Positions 1 to 8,000 of a DNA stretch of 18,108 nt are shown here, one piece after another (the stretch's first letter is position 1; each line of letters opens with the position of its first letter). The position numbers were made by a program, and so were the translations under genes. This stretch comes from Candidatus Hecatellales archaeon (GTDB lineage: Archaea; Thermoproteota; Bathyarchaeia; Hecatellales; Hecatellaceae): the NCBI GenBank assembly GCA_003662485.1, contig QMYD01000003.1, positions 1 to 18,108 on the forward strand, written 5' to 3'. Under the pieces are notes generated by a model. It saw only the letters and a list, made by a program, of their open reading frames with translations, made no database searches and had not been told where the DNA came from.

Positions 1-27
1 AGGATGAATCTTGGAATCTTCACACTC

Positions 28-1629
28 TCACCAGCTTGTGATGGTGCCAGCATATTCGAGAATGGTGTAGAAGCCTGGCTCGAAGGGGAGTCTGTCATAG
101 TTGAATTTTATGAGCATGCTTGTGACGCCTTTGGGTATGCTGTCGAAGTCTATGTGTTGGAGGGCGACGGAGGCGTAGTAGGTGTCCCTAAAGGACCATC
201 CCCAAATGCAGAGGGCGGCTGTGCCATTGAGGTCCCGGTGGGCGGTGATCAGGACGGTTCCGTTTCCAACGGGGTGGAAGCCGTTCCGGGTGGAGGATGG
301 AGCATACCAAGCGGTCATGGAGGTTGAGAAGAGGGGGATAGGGTCGCTTCTCGCACGGTGGAGGATGAAGATGTCTGTTAGGTCGTTAAAGTATTCGCTT
401 CCCATGTTGGCGTATAGGCTTCCAACCACCACCATGCTTGAACCTGCAACCAAGAGGCCTCCAGACGAGGTTTTGAAGTGGAGGCGGTTTAGGCTGTCAT
501 GGTAGCCTGCTGAGCCTACAGCCATTAAGGCTGGAATTTCGGGTAGGCTTGAATTCACCGCGTCGAAGGCTAGGCGGGCTTCGGGGAAAATCTTGGAAAG
601 TATTCTCGCGGTTTTGAGGTCTTCTGGAGCGTTTCGGCCAACTAAGATCCACTGGTATTTCGTGTGGACTGCGTCTCGGAGATCCCAGGGGTTAAAAACC
701 AGGTTAAGCTGGTATTGTAGTTCTTGGTCTTCCTCCACCGCACCATAGACTACCACGAAGCGTTTGGAGGTGTTTGGGGGGATGGCTGCCTCCCATTCTG
801 CCACCAGTATGCACGACCTACCTGCCCCAGCTGGGCTAGGGGAAGCTGCCCTCCAATCTTCAACCGTGGCTAGGTAGAGTCTTCCAGGTGAGGGCCAGTA
901 GGCTGCGTAGGCGGTAGCCCCTCCAGCTGGAAACACGGCGAGATCGTAGGTTTTCAGCCCTCCCTCCCAATACACGGTTTCCATTCCACGTTTAACCTCC
1001 ACATTTTGGCTTGGCAGACTCAGCCTCCGGCTGAATTTCACGTGGAGAAGCTCGGCCTCCTCTACGGTTTTGAGGAAGGATATGTCCATTAGGATGGTTA
1101 TGTGCTTGTAGACTTTGTTGAAGATGAGGGTTTGCCTTACGTTTACAATGTTCACGTAGCTTTCCATGATGTGAATTACGGCTTGGGCTATGAGGCGTCT
1201 CGGCCCATTATAGACTATGTCGAGGGGTTCGGCTAGGAGGTTTTGGGAGCGGCCGCTTCCTGGAAGGCTTAGGCTGGGATCACAGTAGAGGGCGTAGGCT
1301 GTCCCCCTTCTCCTCTCACCCGAGGAGTCGAGGTACTCGTATTGGAGGAGCCACCCCTCGATTGGGGGGCTAGGGAAAAGCTGAACTCCACCATAGGCTA
1401 GGCTACCCTCCGGGGAGGCTGCCTCCCCATATTTGGAGAAGCATGCTTTCAGGTTTTTCGCCTTGTAGGGGTAGAGGGTGTAGTAGTCGCTGCTTAGGAC
1501 TCCTTCAATGGTTAGGTAGTCTTCAGACTCCTTTGACGCTGGGTTTCCGCTAAGGTATTGGTATAGGGGTATGGCAAGGATGAGGCAGATGAGCGTTAGT
1601 GTGGCGATGAAGTGCTTCTTGTCTTCCAC
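28..1629 (-). CDS. Membrane-anchored surface protein, smaller paralogue of the large surface protein
   Basis: A 533-residue protein of no family I can name. Residues 1-6 are charged, residues 7-27 form one hydrophobic segment with no obvious cleavage site, and the rest is a predicted extracytoplasmic beta-rich region, so it is probably N-terminally anchored outside the cell. It is a clear paralogue of the protein at 5053-8277. Shared landmarks are GVLSSDYYTLYPY (43-55), EPLDIVYNGPRRLIAQAV (134-151), YAAYWP (241-246), VFNPWDLRDAVH (311-322), WILVGRN (327-333), VVVGSLYANMGSEY (400-413) and LCIWGWSFRDTYYA (473-486). Four N-glycosylation sequons are visible (NTS, NSS and two NGT). The start is GTG, chosen because GAGGAG lies about 8 nt upstream. 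It is divergent from the GT4 gene and ends with TGA at 28-30. A role in the surface layer is inferred from the paralogy and the neighbours. Confidence 0.8.
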   Translation of the reverse strand: MEDKKHFIATLTLICLILAIPLYQYLSGNPASKESEDYLTIEGVLSSDYYTLYPYKAKNLKACFSKYGEAASPEGSLAYGGVQLFPSPPIEGWLLQYEYLDSSGERRRGTAYALYCDPSLSLPGSGRSQNLLAEPLDIVYNGPRRLIAQAVIHIMESYVNIVNVRQTLIFNKVYKHITILMDISFLKTVEEAELLHVKFSRRLSLPSQNVEVKRGMETVYWEGGLKTYDLAVFPAGGATAYAAYWPSPGRLYLATVEDWRAASPSPAGAGRSCILVAEWEAAIPPNTSKRFVVVYGAVEEDQELQYQLNLVFNPWDLRDAVHTKYQWILVGRNAPEDLKTARILSKIFPEARLAFDAVNSSLPEIPALMAVGSAGYHDSLNRLHFKTSSGGLLVAGSSMVVVGSLYANMGSEYFNDLTDIFILHRARSDPIPLFSTSMTAWYAPSSTRNGFHPVGNGTVLITAHRDLNGTAALCIWGWSFRDTYYASVALQHIDFDSIPKGVTSMLIKFNYDRLPFEPGFYTILEYAGTITSW

Positions 1630-1673
1630 TTCCCGCTCCTCGCCTTCGTCTCCTCCAGCCAGCTTTGAAGGAG

Positions 1674-1687
1674 AATTTTATAAAGGC
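1674..1687 (-). promoter_or_regulatory. TATA-box promoter for the small surface paralogue
   Basis: On the minus strand the sequence reads CTTTATAAAATTCTCC, a good archaeal TATA element. It lies about 50 nt upstream of the GTG start at 1629, so a transcript beginning near 1650 would carry the GAGGAG ribosome-binding site. Assigned by position and sequence only. Confidence 0.5.
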
Positions 1688-1696
1688 TTTCCCGGA

Positions 1697-1712
1697 AAAT
1701 TAATAAAAATCT
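1697..1712 (+). promoter_or_regulatory. TATA-box promoter for the GT4 glycosyltransferase
   Basis: The A/T-rich element AATTAATAAAAAT sits about 25-38 nt upstream of the ATG at 1737, and no Shine-Dalgarno sequence precedes that ATG. This spacing suggests a leaderless or nearly leaderless mRNA. The divergent promoter for the surface paralogue lies about 20 bp away. Confidence 0.5.
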
Positions 1713-1736
1713 TACGGGAAGTTAATTTGCCCTTGG

Positions 1737-2873
1737 ATGGTTGAAGGCTTGCGGATATGTGTTGTTACGGCTTATCCTCCTTGGAGGGGTAGTCTCAGCG
1801 AGTTTGGTAAGGCCCTAACCGACGAGTTGGCTAAGCTAGCCGAAGTTGAGGAAATCCATATTATTGCTAATGTTTGTGATGGGTTGGAGGGTGTGGAGGG
1901 GAAGGGTAAAATCGTTTTACACCGCTGCTGGAGGATGAATAGCCTCTGGGGTCCCCTAAAGGCTTTTAGGGAGATTTTGAGGGTTAAACCCTCCCTCGTA
2001 TACTTTAACGTTCACCTAGCAGTTTTCAGCGCTGGGAGGATGGTTAACTTCCTCTGGTCCCTGCTCCCCCTAACCCTAAAGCTTTTAGGGTTTAGGCTTG
2101 TCACTACTTTGCACAACCTTTTTGAGAGGATAAACCTTAGGGAGGCGAAGTTTAAGGACTGCCTCCTAAACAGGATAGGCCTAACCATTGCAACAAAGTT
2201 TTATGCTTTTTCAGATGCAGTCGTGGTTACGATGAGGTCGTACGTGGACCTGCTTAGGAGGAGGTATGGGGCTAAAGCCTTCTATATACCGCATGGAGCC
2301 TGGCTTTTCAGTGGGGGTAATGCTGATCCAGGCAGCCACATCCTCTACCTTGGCTACATAGGCCCCTACAAGGATGTTGAACTACTGCTGGAGGCTTTCA
2401 GGCTTTTGAGGGCTGAGAGGCCTGGGGTTAGGCTTCTCTTCTCGGGTAGTGTTCACCCCAGCTATGTGGAGGCAGGCCTGCTGGAGAGGCTTAAAAGGGA
2501 GGAGGGAGTCTCCTACTTGGGCTATGTTCCAGATGAGGAGCTTGGGAGGGTGGTGAGGGAAGCCTGCATTATTGCGCTTCCCTACGCCACCTGCACGGGG
2601 ACCAGCGGCGTCCTCCACCTTTTAGCCAGCTTTGGGAGGCCCTTCCTAACCACGGAGCTCCCAGAGTTTTTGGAGCTCAAGAGGGAGGGGGCTGGAATTC
2701 TTACGGCTAAGAGGGACCCTGAAGATTTCTTTAGGGCTATGAGGAGGCTTCTCGAAGACAAACAACTATATATTGAATTAGGGGGGCGGAACGTTGAGTT
2801 TGCTAGGAGTAGGGAGTGGGGAAAGGTAGCCCAGGAATACCTTAAACTGTTTAGGAAGGTGGTTTATGGTTAG
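1737..2873 (+). CDS. GT4-type glycosyltransferase
   Basis: A 378-residue GT-B-fold glycosyltransferase of the GT4 type, expected to transfer a sugar from an activated donor to a lipid-linked or protein acceptor on the cytoplasmic face of the membrane. Residues 5-25 show the N-terminal Rossmann entry (RICVVTAYPPWRGSLSEF). His126 in TTLHN fits the conserved acceptor-side His. LYLGYIGPYKDVELLLEAF (204-222) is the donor-domain phosphate-binding segment with Lys212. The usual EX7E motif is absent: its two positions align to Thr287 and Leu295 within CTGTSGVLHLLASFGRP. There is no membrane segment. The gene is monocistronic, divergent from the surface paralogue, and overlaps the caspase-like gene tail-to-tail by 4 bp. 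The context suggests surface glycan assembly; donor and acceptor are unknown. Confidence 0.85.
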   Translation: MVEGLRICVVTAYPPWRGSLSEFGKALTDELAKLAEVEEIHIIANVCDGLEGVEGKGKIVLHRCWRMNSLWGPLKAFREILRVKPSLVYFNVHLAVFSAGRMVNFLWSLLPLTLKLLGFRLVTTLHNLFERINLREAKFKDCLLNRIGLTIATKFYAFSDAVVVTMRSYVDLLRRRYGAKAFYIPHGAWLFSGGNADPGSHILYLGYIGPYKDVELLLEAFRLLRAERPGVRLLFSGSVHPSYVEAGLLERLKREEGVSYLGYVPDEELGRVVREACIIALPYATCTGTSGVLHLLASFGRPFLTTELPEFLELKREGAGILTAKRDPEDFFRAMRRLLEDKQLYIELGGRNVEFARSREWGKVAQEYLKLFRKVVYG

Positions 2874-3631
2874 ATTACCCTCTGCTTTCCGGCTTTAGGC
2901 GGGTAGTAGTTGAGTTTTGCGTGGTATTGGGGGTCTGGCCCCACCTGTCTCATCGTATCCTTTACGGCTTCCTCTATGGTTAACCCTTTAGCGTATAGGT
3001 TTTCGATTAGGTGGGCTACTGCTCGGTCGGAGTGGGGTAGGGTGACGAGGCCTCCCCAGCCTATGTAGGCGAGGGCTCCCTGCCTAATGAACTGGGTGGG
3101 CATGAGGGGGTCCGTCATGGTGTCGCAGCCCATAGCTATGATTACAGCATTCTTAAACTTGCCCTTCAAGTGTTGGCCTATGAAGGCTTGGCTTACGGCG
3201 AAGACTGGCTTTGCTCCCTCGTAGGCGTAGGCTTTCTTCACGTCTCCAACCAGCTGCTCATAGACGTACTTGGTGGTGGTGTAGGGTTCGCCAGTGAAGA
3301 AGTATAGGCCTTCATCCCGGTAGAGGGCGCTGTGAAGCCTTAGGATGACCAGCCGGTAGCCTCCGGGAAAGTTTTCAAGAAACTTTACTGTGACTTCCTC
3401 CCCCTGGTAGATGTCAACCTGGTAGCCTGCCTCTTCTAGGCATGCTTGAACCCTCTCGATGAAGGCTGGATTTGGCTTAAGGGTGTCAAGGATTACGGCC
3501 TTCTTTACCTGTCCCTCCACCTGGCTCCCAGTGGGGGTTGAGAGGGCTAGGACTGCAACGATGATGGTTAGGGTGAAGGCGAGGAAGCCTATTTTGGCTT
3601 TCAGGTTTCCAGGTTTCCTATGCCTCCTCAA
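2870..3631 (-). CDS. Membrane-anchored caspase-fold (C14/C25/CHAT-like) cysteine peptidase candidate
   Basis: A 253-residue protein with a basic N-terminus and one hydrophobic segment (about 15-31), then an extracytoplasmic domain of about 210 residues. The domain follows the caspase-haemoglobinase pattern: strand KKAVILD (43-49), a strand ending in a histidine in RLVILRLHSAL (His100), and a strand ending in a cysteine in NAVIIAMGCDT (Cys169). After that comes the GALAYIGWGG segment (185-194) typical of C25/CHAT relatives. His100 and Cys169 would form the catalytic dyad. The start is TTG, overlapping the TGA of the upstream GT2 gene, and it is set by GGAGGGG 6 nt upstream. It is the last gene of the minus-strand envelope unit. 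Possible roles are processing of surface proteins or turnover; the substrate is unknown. A non-peptidase caspase fold remains possible. Confidence 0.65.
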   Translation of the reverse strand: MRRHRKPGNLKAKIGFLAFTLTIIVAVLALSTPTGSQVEGQVKKAVILDTLKPNPAFIERVQACLEEAGYQVDIYQGEEVTVKFLENFPGGYRLVILRLHSALYRDEGLYFFTGEPYTTTKYVYEQLVGDVKKAYAYEGAKPVFAVSQAFIGQHLKGKFKNAVIIAMGCDTMTDPLMPTQFIRQGALAYIGWGGLVTLPHSDRAVAHLIENLYAKGLTIEEAVKDTMRQVGPDPQYHAKLNYYPPKAGKQRVI

Positions 3632-4440
3632 CGGTTTCCCCTCCAGCCTGTGATGATGCCTAAAAGCGTGGCTGCGGCTTTAAGGGCTGCTAGGAGGAGG
3701 CATCCCAGCGTTTGGGTTGGGGGGTTGGGCTGGCTTAGCAGCCTCCTCAGCGTGGAGAGGGTGGCCTTAAGCTTCCCCTTCTGGGGTTTGCTCTTGGCCT
3801 TCCTGTTGAAGGCTGGGATGGATTGGCCGTAGCTGAAAGCCTTGCGGAGGAGGCTTAGCAGGCTTGAGGCTTCTAGGTGGCTTACCCCGATTTTGCTCCA
3901 GCCTTCTTTTACGCCTAGCGCTTTAACCCTCCAGTATAATTCTAGGTCTTCCCATAGTTTCAGGTTTTCTTGGAAGAGGCCTGCTTTTAGGAGGGTTTCA
4001 CGCTTGTAGAGTCTGGGAATGGCTTCCTCCACGCTGGCTGCTGTGTTCCTCCATAGGGCTGAGCAGGAAGCCCAGAAGCCCCTTCCATGAAAGGTTTCAG
4101 GTATTTTAACGGCTTCAAAGCCTTTAAGGCAGAGGTTTGCGCATTCGGCTAGGAGGCCTTCTCCCGCCAGCTGGTCTGAATCCAGGAATAGCACGTATTC
4201 ACCTTTAGCCTTCTCTACGCCTAGGTTTCGAGCTGAAGCTTGGGTTCCAGCCTTCCTTAAAACCTTGGCTCCCCAGTTTTCCGCTATCTCCACCGTGGAG
4301 TCGGTGCTGAAGCTGTCGACGACGATTACCTCTAGCGGCTTAAAGGTTTGCCTGGCTAGGGCTTCCAAGCATTTCCCAAGGGTTTCACCTGAGTTCTTGG
4401 TTGGAATGATGATGGAGATGGAGGGGTTCCCTGCTGGCAA
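3628..4440 (-). CDS. GT2 family glycosyltransferase with C-terminal membrane segment
   Basis: A 270-residue GT-A-fold family 2 glycosyltransferase. Visible elements are ISIIIPTKNSGETLGKCLEAL (8-28), the nucleotide-binding acidic site VIVVDSFSTDST (Asp42), the metal-binding DSD in LFLDSDQ (residues 87-89), and LWEDLELYWRV with Glu164-Asp165 as likely catalytic base. Residues about 245-265 are hydrophobic (LGCLLLAALKAAATLLGIITG), placing the enzyme at the membrane with its catalytic domain in the cytoplasm. The start is TTG, the first possible start after an in-frame stop 6 nt upstream; no strong ribosome-binding site is seen. It lies 37 bp after the small exported protein gene and overlaps the caspase-like gene by 4 bp. 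The envelope context suggests glycan assembly for surface proteins; the exact sugar cannot be told. Confidence 0.9.
   Translation of the reverse strand: MPAGNPSISIIIPTKNSGETLGKCLEALARQTFKPLEVIVVDSFSTDSTVEIAENWGAKVLRKAGTQASARNLGVEKAKGEYVLFLDSDQLAGEGLLAECANLCLKGFEAVKIPETFHGRGFWASCSALWRNTAASVEEAIPRLYKRETLLKAGLFQENLKLWEDLELYWRVKALGVKEGWSKIGVSHLEASSLLSLLRKAFSYGQSIPAFNRKAKSKPQKGKLKATLSTLRRLLSQPNPPTQTLGCLLLAALKAAATLLGIITGWRGNR
3638..3644 (-). promoter_or_regulatory. Ribosome binding site that fixes the TTG start of the caspase-like gene
   Basis: GGAGGGG on the minus strand lies 6 nt before the TTG at 3631 and inside the last codons of the GT2 gene. It supports a TTG start with TTGA stop/start overlap and translational coupling to the GT2 gene. 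Confidence 0.7.
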
Positions 4441-4477
4441 TCTTCAAAACATTTCTTGCGTTTTGAGCCTAATATTT

Positions 4478-4969
4478 TTACTTGAGGGCTTCCTCTAGGT
4501 GGAGTTCTTTAAGCTCTTTTTTGATGGGGTCTCTTAGGCTGTCAGCCTGCTTAAAGTAGTTGAAGGCTTCGGGGAGGATGGTGAAATCCTGCTGGGATAC
4601 AGCCTTCTCCCAAGCTTCGAAACCCCTCAAATTATATTTCAAGTATTCTCCCACGTATTCGTGGAGTTGCTGGTAGGAGGTGTTGGGCGGAGTAAGCTTC
4701 TCATACCTCTCGATTAAGGCTTGAAAACTCTTTTTAAAGCCTGCTGCAATCTCAGGCCTGCTAAAAACACTGTAGGTTGGCTCCTCCTCGACTAAATATT
4801 TGAATTTACCTCGATATCCAATTGCCTCTGCCAAAATGTCTATTAACTCCTTTGAGTAGTTCTCTTCCTCTCCACTAAATTTTTCTCCGTAGGGTAGGGA
4901 GGCTGCGGCGGCAATAATAGCCACTAACACTACTGCCACTATTCCTGCGAGGAAAAGCTTTTTCAACAC
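4478..4969 (-). CDS. Small anchored or secreted helical protein of unknown function
   Basis: A 163-residue protein I do not recognise. LFLAGIVAVVLVAIIAAAASL (about 5-25) is a signal peptide or N-terminal anchor. The rest is charged and predicted helical, rich in Glu, Lys and Tyr, with sequons NYS and NTS. No lipobox Cys and no catalytic motif are visible. The start is GTG, backed by GGAG about 5 nt upstream. It lies 83 bp downstream of the large surface-protein gene on the same strand and 37 bp upstream of the GT2 gene, so it is probably the second gene of that transcription unit. It could be an accessory of the surface layer; this is inference from position only. Confidence 0.7.
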   Translation of the reverse strand: MLKKLFLAGIVAVVLVAIIAAAASLPYGEKFSGEEENYSKELIDILAEAIGYRGKFKYLVEEEPTYSVFSRPEIAAGFKKSFQALIERYEKLTPPNTSYQQLHEYVGEYLKYNLRGFEAWEKAVSQQDFTILPEAFNYFKQADSLRDPIKKELKELHLEEALK

Positions 4970-5026
4970 TTTCTCCTATCCCTGAAGATCGAAAGCGGGG
5001 AGACAAAACCTGCTAAAACTAAGATT

Positions 5027-5033
5027 AAAAAAA
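5027..5033 (-). terminator. Oligo-T transcription terminator after the large surface-protein gene
   Basis: On the minus strand a run of seven T residues follows the surface-protein stop codon by about 20 nt, matching the oligo-T signals that archaeal RNA polymerase uses. Genes on the same strand follow closely, so it may be a partial terminator that keeps the surface-protein mRNA more abundant than the downstream cistrons. Confidence 0.45.
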
Positions 5034-5052
5034 TGGGGAAGGTTTTAGGGTT

Positions 5053-8000
5053 TTATGGGTCGTGGATGCCTCCTTCATGCTTGTATTCGCTTATGGGTCC
5101 TAAGGTTTCAACGACGCTGTAGCTGTATGGACAGCTTGTATAGTCGATCTTTATTATGACGGTGGTGGCGCAGTTAGGCTTGCTCTGCAGGTGTTCGCCA
5201 AGTTCATCCCAGAAGAACTTACATGCATAGTAGGTGTCTTGGCCTGTTATGCCCCAGATGGATAGGATTACGGTGCCGTCTAGGTCCTTGAAGGTTGAGA
5301 TCACCGCGTAGCCTGAATCTGTGTACTTGTTGAGGCTGCTGTCCTTCCATGGGCTTGCATTCTCCCAGCCTGCTGGGCCTGTTCCATCAACATTCCAGAT
5401 GCTCCAGCAGGACAGCGGTATGATGGTTAGGCCTTCTTTACCGTCAGCTAGGGTTCCGCTAGCTATACCCATGTCGAGGTAGGCGTCGGTAAACTCGTTA
5501 GCGTATTCGCTTAGGAGGTTAGCCCAGTTGCTTCCAATCGTTATTAGACTTGCACTCTCAACGGGTACGGTCTTACACCAGGCGTCTCTTAAGCCTGAGC
5601 GTCCAACGTTTTCTCCTATCCAAGGCCAAGAGTCTGCGTTGCCGTCTAGGTAGTAGTGGACCCTATGCTTCTGGTAGGTGCCTCCAGGCCTGACTTCAAC
5701 CTGGTCTGGGTCGGTGGTATCCCTCATCCACTGCATTACCCAGGGTGTCTTGTCACCCCAGACGGTGTCCTGCATGTCTAGGCCGCTCATCCTAACCTCC
5801 GTCTGCTTCTTCGAGTCGAAAAATTCGCTTACCATAGCTGCGCCAGCAGAGTCCACAGCCGCCGAATCCCTGCCAACCACAATCCACTCGTAGGAGGGCT
5901 TAAAGACCAGCTTGCCCCAATCAACTATCGCACACCATTCATCAGTCGTTTCGGGCCAAGTAGTTGGATCATTTGGAGTTATTTCGTTGGGTATAGGCTT
6001 CGTTGAGTCACAACTTATGAATATTTGGACTAATTGCTTTCCAGATGTGTCTAGGAATTCAGCTGGAATTCTGAATTCTGATACCGACCACTCCTCACTA
6101 TGACCAGTTAGGATACCACAGTAGTGGCCGTTCACGTATACAGCGTCAATTTCACCGGATTGCTTGTTAACGTCCAAAGCACGTATTTTTAGGGTTGCTG
6201 CTATATATCCGGACTGCGCTGTCTTGAAGGCTGGGGTGAATATGTTGAATTCAATTGGGTGCTTCGAGTCTGTGGCGAACAAACACTCCTCAGTATCCAT
6301 GTCGTTGTCAGCAGTACCTGTTAGGTCATTGTTTTCATTGTCTTCGGTTGTCCAGTATAGGCCATAGGTGGAGTATAGCACCTTGTAGTCGCCTGGGCTT
6401 AGACCTGTTATGGTCATGGTTCCATCACTGTTCTGGGTTACCGTATAGTTTGTGGTCAGCGTTCCGTTTGCCCAGGATACTCTTGGAATGAAGGTCTCGT
6501 AGACTCCGTCGCCATCAGTATCCTTTAGTACCCTCTCGGAGAAGGAGCAGTATGAAGCCCAGTCTTCATCGTCAACCACGATTACTGGCACATTATCGGT
6601 GGAAGTGGTGATTGTACCAGTGGTAGTAGTATGGTATTCCACGTATCTGCCTGCTGGCATGTGGAGGGCTTTGCGTAGGTCCCACGGGTTGAACACTTGG
6701 TTTAACAGGTATTTAACCTCGCTGTCCAAGGCATCGGTTTCGTCGCCAGCATCCTTGTCCTGGGCGTCGTGATAGTCTACAACGCCGTAGACGGTTACGC
6801 CTCTAAACTGGTGTGGCCAGTCTCCACCCAGCATAAAGTCCCATTCGCCTATTATGAAGGGTATTTCAGGCTCGCTAACCGTTACCATGTCCTCGTCATC
6901 AACGTTGAATAGCGGCTGATTCCAGTATGCCCAGCCGTCCACGGTGTAGTCTGAAAGGATAGGCCAGTAGGCTGCATAGCCTACAACCTTCTCATCGCTG
7001 GCAATTACTTGAGCAACATCGTACTTGCTTGGTATTTCTGTCATGTATCCTGAATCCGCGCACTTATGAAGCTTGTAGTAGACAGTTAGCTTACCGCTAT
7101 ACACCTTAAGGAATGTTATCACACCAGTATCGTAATCAATGGTGTAGTCTATTCCACGCTGCAGGAAGGTTGTTGTTCCTGACGCATCAGTAATGTAGAC
7201 TCTTTCAGAATCCTCTTCTACTGGGTAGCACCATTTGGGATCCTCTGTTTTGTCCTCGGGAAGCGTTACAGTCTCACTACCATACGCACCAAATGTTCCG
7301 GTCGTCTCAAATTTGTATTCTCTGAGGGGGTACTTTGTTAGGTGCCAGTCGCTTCCGAAGCACGTGGTGTATACTTGATGCCAGAAGTGTGAGTAGCTGT
7401 CTAGTTCAGGCGGTGGGCCGAGGTCCCACTGGCCTCTGTTGCTGAAGGCTATGTCCACGCTTCCAGATAGCTTCTTTGAGTCAATGGTCAGCTTTATGTC
7501 CTTGAAGAGGATGAACTGCTTCTTCACCTTGTCGTAAACCTGTGTTATGACTACGTCGACTAGAGGCCACCTCTCATCCTGCTCTAGTACGCCATTTCCG
7601 TTAGTGTCATCTCCGTCGAAGATGTGGGTTACTGCCTGGGCTACCCATCTTCTCGGGCCATGGTAGAGAATGTTCAAGGGTTCTGATTCTGCATACTTGT
7701 TGCACTGCCTTCCACCCTGGTTAGGAGTTGAAACTCCAGTTTGCAGGTTAAGCCAGGGGCCTCCAGCTTTATGCTTGTCACCGAATAGGGCGAAAGCCCA
7801 AACATGCCTGTCGATTCCACCCACATACGTGTAGCGGATGTCTATGAGCCAGCCGTTTAACCAGTCAAACTTGTCTCTAACATTCTCGTTAGCGAATGGG
7901 TCACGGTTAGGAACACCACTGACATCTCCAACCCTCTGGTCGTAGGTTCCTACATCCTCGTATCCAGCATATTGAAGGCCAACACCTATGGCGTCATTTG

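Noticed and set aside
4..327. Plus-strand open frame at the left edge
   Set aside because: It is opposite the surface paralogue, whose frame is supported by its homology to the larger protein.
5678..6491. Several plus-strand open frames opposite the large surface protein
   Set aside because: They have low-complexity or unlikely compositions and lie antisense to a gene with a signal peptide, promoter and paralogue.
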